Both the position numbers and the translations under genes were made by a program. From GWA1-39-11 sp964640435 (GTDB taxonomy: Bacteria; Patescibacteriota; Microgenomatia; Levybacterales; GWA1-39-11), in NCBI GenBank assembly GCA_964640435.1, contig CAZXFJ010000039.1, positions 1 through 9,261 of the forward strand: a DNA stretch of 9,261 nucleotides. Reading direction: 5' to 3'. Positions 6,326 to 9,261 of this stretch are shown in pieces. Below the pieces are notes generated by a model. That model made no database searches. It saw only the letters and a program-made list of their open reading frames with translations, and had not been told where the DNA came from. How positions within the stretch are numbered: the first letter of the stretch is position 1; each line of letters begins with the position of its first letter.

Positions 6326-7453
6326 ATGGCACAAACAATATATTTTCCAGTTGGTAGCGCACAAATAAATCAGGTAGGATCAACATTTAATCCTGCAATA
6401 TATAATCAGGCAGCTTCGCAAGGAACAGTAGCAGGTCCTGTTGCTCCAAGTAATCCATATAACGCAGTAGATCAGCAAAGAAGAGCAAATTCTGGTCAGC
6501 AAGTCTTAGGACAAGCAACCTCAACAACTGGTGGAGGAAATTCACATATTAATCCTGCAACAGGACAATGGGATGATAATTATTTTGCTTCACAAAACCA
6601 AGCAAATAACGATCTTATTAACCAAATATATGGAAGTGCAATGAATGATATTTCTAACCAAGAAAATACTTTAAGATCAAATCAGCAAAGTATTTTAGGC
6701 GATATTAACTCAGCTTATGGTAGCTCTACAGGAACACTTCAGTCTAACCTTAACCAATCAAACGCACAACTTGATCAGTCAGCTCAACAAGGTGGACAAA
6801 GACAGCAAGACGCTCTAACTGCTGCAAGAAGACTATATGGTGATCTAATTCAAGGCGGACAACAGAGATTCGGTGGTGCTTCTTCTGCAGGAGAGGCCTA
6901 TCAAGCATTAACAGGTCGTGAACTACAAAGAAACAGTCAACAGATCACTTCACAATATAACGATTTTATGGGACAAGTATCTCTTGCTCGTTCTAATGTA
7001 CAATCAAAATATGATGATGCTATCTCACAGCTTGAGCAACAGAGAAACTCTGCTTTAAATCAAGCAAATCGTGACTTCCAAGACAAACTTTCACAAATTA
7101 ACTCTCTAAGAAATCAAGCAGCTTCAGATAAAGCTTCAGCTCAACTATCTGCATTACAAGAGCTTAGAAATCAAATATACAACATTAATATAGCTACTTC
7201 TCAGAATAGCCAAGCTCTTAACACATACAAGACTCAGGCTGAAACTCAATTACAGACAGCTATCTCTCAATTTACCCAAAGTAATCAAAATGCTGGTAGT
7301 GCACTAACTGCTTATGGACAAAACACAACAACCAATCCTACAACTGGCCTTGCAATAGCAAATACTGGAGGAGGAGTTCCTACGTATAACCCTGTAGGAC
7401 AAGCAAACCCACAAGACACAAGAAAAGATCAATACGGATTTAATTTTGCTTAA
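6326..7453 (+). CDS. Gln/Asn-rich helical structural protein, possible internal virion protein (gp14 position)
   Basis: I do not recognise a named family for this 375-residue protein. It has no cysteine and is dominated by Gln, Asn, Ser and Ala. Residues 1-90 are low-complexity with Gly/Pro. Residues about 90-320 are long helical, probably coiled-coil stretches (for example SKYDDAISQLEQQRNSALNQ at 227-246). They are broken at 177-200 by RFGGASSAGEAYQALTGREL (181-200), a compact segment that stands out from the repetitive background. The last 50 residues are again Gly/Thr/Asn-rich, ending in aromatic GFNFA. Its position after the adaptor and nozzle and before a very large protein matches that of small internal (ejection) proteins in T7-like phages. 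A tail fibre or scaffold component is an alternative. It starts directly after the microprotein stop, with GAAAGGA 12 nt upstream. Confidence 0.6.
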   Translation: MAQTIYFPVGSAQINQVGSTFNPAIYNQAASQGTVAGPVAPSNPYNAVDQQRRANSGQQVLGQATSTTGGGNSHINPATGQWDDNYFASQNQANNDLINQIYGSAMNDISNQENTLRSNQQSILGDINSAYGSSTGTLQSNLNQSNAQLDQSAQQGGQRQQDALTAARRLYGDLIQGGQQRFGGASSAGEAYQALTGRELQRNSQQITSQYNDFMGQVSLARSNVQSKYDDAISQLEQQRNSALNQANRDFQDKLSQINSLRNQAASDKASAQLSALQELRNQIYNINIATSQNSQALNTYKTQAETQLQTAISQFTQSNQNAGSALTAYGQNTTTNPTTGLAIANTGGGVPTYNPVGQANPQDTRKDQYGFNFA

Positions 7454-7462
7454 TACATCCTC

Positions 7463-7496
7463 TTAATTGCAAACCTCTAGAAATTCCCCTTACTAT
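7463..7496 (+). promoter_or_regulatory. Late-type promoter 3: TTGCAAACCTCT with a TACTAT -10
   Basis: TTAATTGCAAACCTCT (7463-7478) is identical over 16 bases to the copy at 3615-3630. TTGCAA (7467-7472) lies 18 nt before TACTAT (7491-7496), and the ATG of the long downstream gene follows after 6 nt at 7503. The same motif spacing in all three copies is the main support. The 12 nt between CCTCT and the -10 differ among the three copies, as expected of a promoter spacer. Confidence 0.75.
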
Positions 7497-7502
7497 CCAA
7501 GC

Positions 7503-9261
7503 ATGGATTTAAATTTAATTCGACAAAGTATTCTTAAGAAGGTACAGGATATAGGACAGTCATTTACTCAGCCAAATAGAGCACAGGGCATAGGAACAAA
7601 TCAACCAAACTTTCAACCTTATATAAATGCTTACAACTCAGCTCCAAAACCTGTTCAGAATGTTGCTAATTTCGCAGCAAAAACTGTTTCAGATATACCT
7701 CTGCTTTCTCCCTTTGGTGGTGTTCCAGGAAGAATTGGACCAACTGTGGGGCAATATGCTCAGGGACAAATTTTTAAGCCTATCCAAAATGTTATTAATC
7801 CAAATAAATCACTTTTAGAAAAAGCTCCAAATGCGGTTCAGGCTGGTTTTTCAGCTACTCCAGGAGGGGCTCTTTATAACTCCTTAGTTGGAACAGGAAC
7901 GGGAATACTTGAAGGAATTAGAACTCATCAGCCGATTGCTACTACAATTAAAAAGGATATCGCAGAAGGTGGGGGTCCAGCATCAAAGGGATTGGGAGTA
8001 CCTGGATTTGTAGGAGTCGTAGGAGATATTGCTTTAACATCAAATCCTAAATCTATTATAAGCTTAGCAAAAAGTAGTAAAAATATAATTAAAGGATTAA
8101 AGGGTGTAAATCCTCAAGCCTTTGACCTTCATCCCGATGATGCCTATGAACTTGAAGTTATTGGTCAGAAATTACTTAGCAAAGCTCCTCTTAATAAACA
8201 GGAATATAACACTCTTGAACGATCATTTGCTAGATTATTTCCTAATATAAATCTTGAGAAAACAAGTAATAATAAAATTCAGCAAATTATTGCTGCAACC
8301 CTAGATAGATATAATGGAATTAAAGGAGCTGAGGCCTCTGCTTTTCCTGCTATGGGAGTAGTCCCCAATAATGTAGTAGATAACTTCCAATCGAAATCAG
8401 AAAACATATTAGGAGGTATTTCCCCCATTTCGAATCGTGGCTCCATATCCACATCAACAAACAAAGGATCATCCCTAACAAAGTTACCAAAGCAATCAGA
8501 GAGTTCATCTTTAAATAGTATAACAGAACCTGTCAACCCTTTAATTTCTCAAACAGAAACCAAGGGGCAGCAAATATTGCCAAAAATAAAAGTACCAGAA
8601 TTAAACGGGGAATCTCAAGGATTAAAAATATCACCAGAGATACAAGCAGGAGGGCAAGGAGGAAATAATATAAAATCTTCAGCGCAAGCATCTAGTGGGA
8701 TTATATCAAATGTTAAGAACAAAGTGAATCAATTGTATACACAATCACTCGATCGTTTCCACCCCATCTCAATGTTAGGTAAAAAAGCTGGTAAAGATGT
8801 GGAGATGAGACGTGCCTTAACTGGATATTATGGTTCTGGTTCTACAGCTCAATATCATGTTGATTATGAACTTGGTCCTATACTTCAATCCACTAATGTA
8901 GATGATTTAAGAAATGCAGCTATTGCACAAAGAGATGCAGAACTTGCAAGACGTGGTATACAAGGAAGTAATAAAAACCTTACTGTTAATATTACTCCTC
9001 AAACCCAAGAAGCTCTTAATAAACTCTACTCTTATCAAGATAATTTAGTCCAAGAATATCTAGTAAAAACAGGAATAATGTCTCCTGAAAGTTATGCTGC
9101 TATGAAAGCAAATAATCAAAACTATGTACCATTTAAAAGAGTGATGGATACAGTTGATGAATATCTAGGTGGTACCCCTCAGACAAGAGGTGCGGGATCG
9201 GTTGGAAGTCAGAATGTAATTAAAAACATAAAAGGTTCATCTAGAGATATTCAAGATCCAC
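7503..9261 (+). CDS. Large polyvalent-type / internal virion protein, partial (C-terminus outside window)
   Basis: The frame is open from ATG 7503 to the last base, giving 586 residues without a stop. The ATG is fixed by promoter 3 and is the only in-frame ATG for over 280 codons. Residues 1-160 are Gly/Pro/Ala-rich with short hydrophobic stretches (for example 163-180, LGVPGFVGVVGDIALTSN). Residues 205-275 look helical, and 290-400 are a Ser/Asn/Gln-rich linker. From about 408 a helical domain begins (QLYTQSLDRFHPISML), continuing through ELARRGIQG and ending with GIMSPESYAAMKANNQNYVPFKRVMD (524-549). From memory this recalls the large polyvalent-protein-associated domains (LPD38-like) in long phage and plasmid proteins, with their YVPxxR signature. 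Such proteins are often packaged and ejected with the DNA. Its place after the gp14-position gene matches T7 gp15/gp16. Any enzymatic domain would lie beyond the window. Confidence 0.6.
   Translation, partial: MDLNLIRQSILKKVQDIGQSFTQPNRAQGIGTNQPNFQPYINAYNSAPKPVQNVANFAAKTVSDIPLLSPFGGVPGRIGPTVGQYAQGQIFKPIQNVINPNKSLLEKAPNAVQAGFSATPGGALYNSLVGTGTGILEGIRTHQPIATTIKKDIAEGGGPASKGLGVPGFVGVVGDIALTSNPKSIISLAKSSKNIIKGLKGVNPQAFDLHPDDAYELEVIGQKLLSKAPLNKQEYNTLERSFARLFPNINLEKTSNNKIQQIIAATLDRYNGIKGAEASAFPAMGVVPNNVVDNFQSKSENILGGISPISNRGSISTSTNKGSSLTKLPKQSESSSLNSITEPVNPLISQTETKGQQILPKIKVPELNGESQGLKISPEIQAGGQGGNNIKSSAQASSGIISNVKNKVNQLYTQSLDRFHPISMLGKKAGKDVEMRRALTGYYGSGSTAQYHVDYELGPILQSTNVDDLRNAAIAQRDAELARRGIQGSNKNLTVNITPQTQEALNKLYSYQDNLVQEYLVKTGIMSPESYAAMKANNQNYVPFKRVMDTVDEYLGGTPQTRGAGSVGSQNVIKNIKGSSRDIQDP

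Noticed and set aside
7442..7470. Terminator between the 375-residue gene and promoter 3
   Set aside because: No stem-loop followed by a T-run could be found in the 49-nt gap.
3611..7478. The repeated TTGCAAACCTCT as attachment sites or transposon ends
   Set aside because: All copies have the same orientation, no inverted partner (AGAGGTTTGCAA) was found, and the fixed distance to a -10 and start codon fits a promoter better.
7627..7818. 63-codon + frame in the last gene
   Set aside because: It is in another frame of the long 7503 gene, which has a promoter-defined start; the product is low-complexity Leu/Gln.
8279..8536. 85-codon open frame on the minus strand
   Set aside because: It is opposite the continuous 586-codon frame from 7503 and shows no domain-like pattern.
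1..9261. Possible recoded UGA, since the complete genes end in TAA or TAG only
   Set aside because: The genes contain no in-frame TGA and read through normally with the standard code; eight stops are too few to infer recoding.

Overview
The window looks like part of the structural (late) gene block of a short-tailed, T7-like phage or a related prophage. All genes lie on the + strand and are tightly packed. The DNA is AT-rich by eye. No integrase, transposase, tRNA, rRNA or CRISPR array is visible. The host cannot be read from the sequence. The middle enzyme (1274-2350) resembles, from memory, putative glycosidases I associate with Patescibacteria (CPR) genomes, so a CPR-type host is a possibility, not a conclusion.

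Region 1 (1-3614) is a sugar-binding and sugar-cutting block. It holds the C-terminal end of a LamG/concanavalin-A-like protein, a GH5-type glycosidase, a second TIM-barrel glycosidase-like protein of less certain family, and a GH5 protein resembling beta-mannanases (GH5_7). The four genes follow one another with junctions of 5, -1 and 1 nt, so they are probably co-transcribed from a promoter upstream of the window. None of the three enzymes has a recognisable signal peptide, which fits virion-borne spike or depolymerase proteins better than secreted host enzymes.

Region 2 (3615-6236) encodes a head-to-tail adaptor resembling T7 gp11 and a large nozzle-like protein resembling T7 gp12 with FN3-like modules. 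Region 3 (6237-7453) encodes a 16-residue Cys/His microprotein followed directly by a Gln/Asn-rich helical protein in the position of internal virion protein gp14. Region 4 (7454-9261) holds a long open gene that runs off the window. Its C-terminal half resembles domains of phage polyvalent/internal virion proteins.

The most notable signal is regulatory. Regions 2, 3 and 4 each begin with the same element: TTGCAAACCTCT, exactly 12 nt, TANNAT, exactly 6 nt, then the start codon (GTG at 3655, ATG at 6275, ATG at 7503). This reads as a phage late promoter class with an extended -35 box. The geometry puts the transcription start on, or within a base of, the first base of the start codon, so the three mRNAs should be leaderless. 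The glycosidase block has no copy of the element inside the window and is apparently controlled separately. No convincing hairpin terminators were seen, so read-through from one region to the next is likely.
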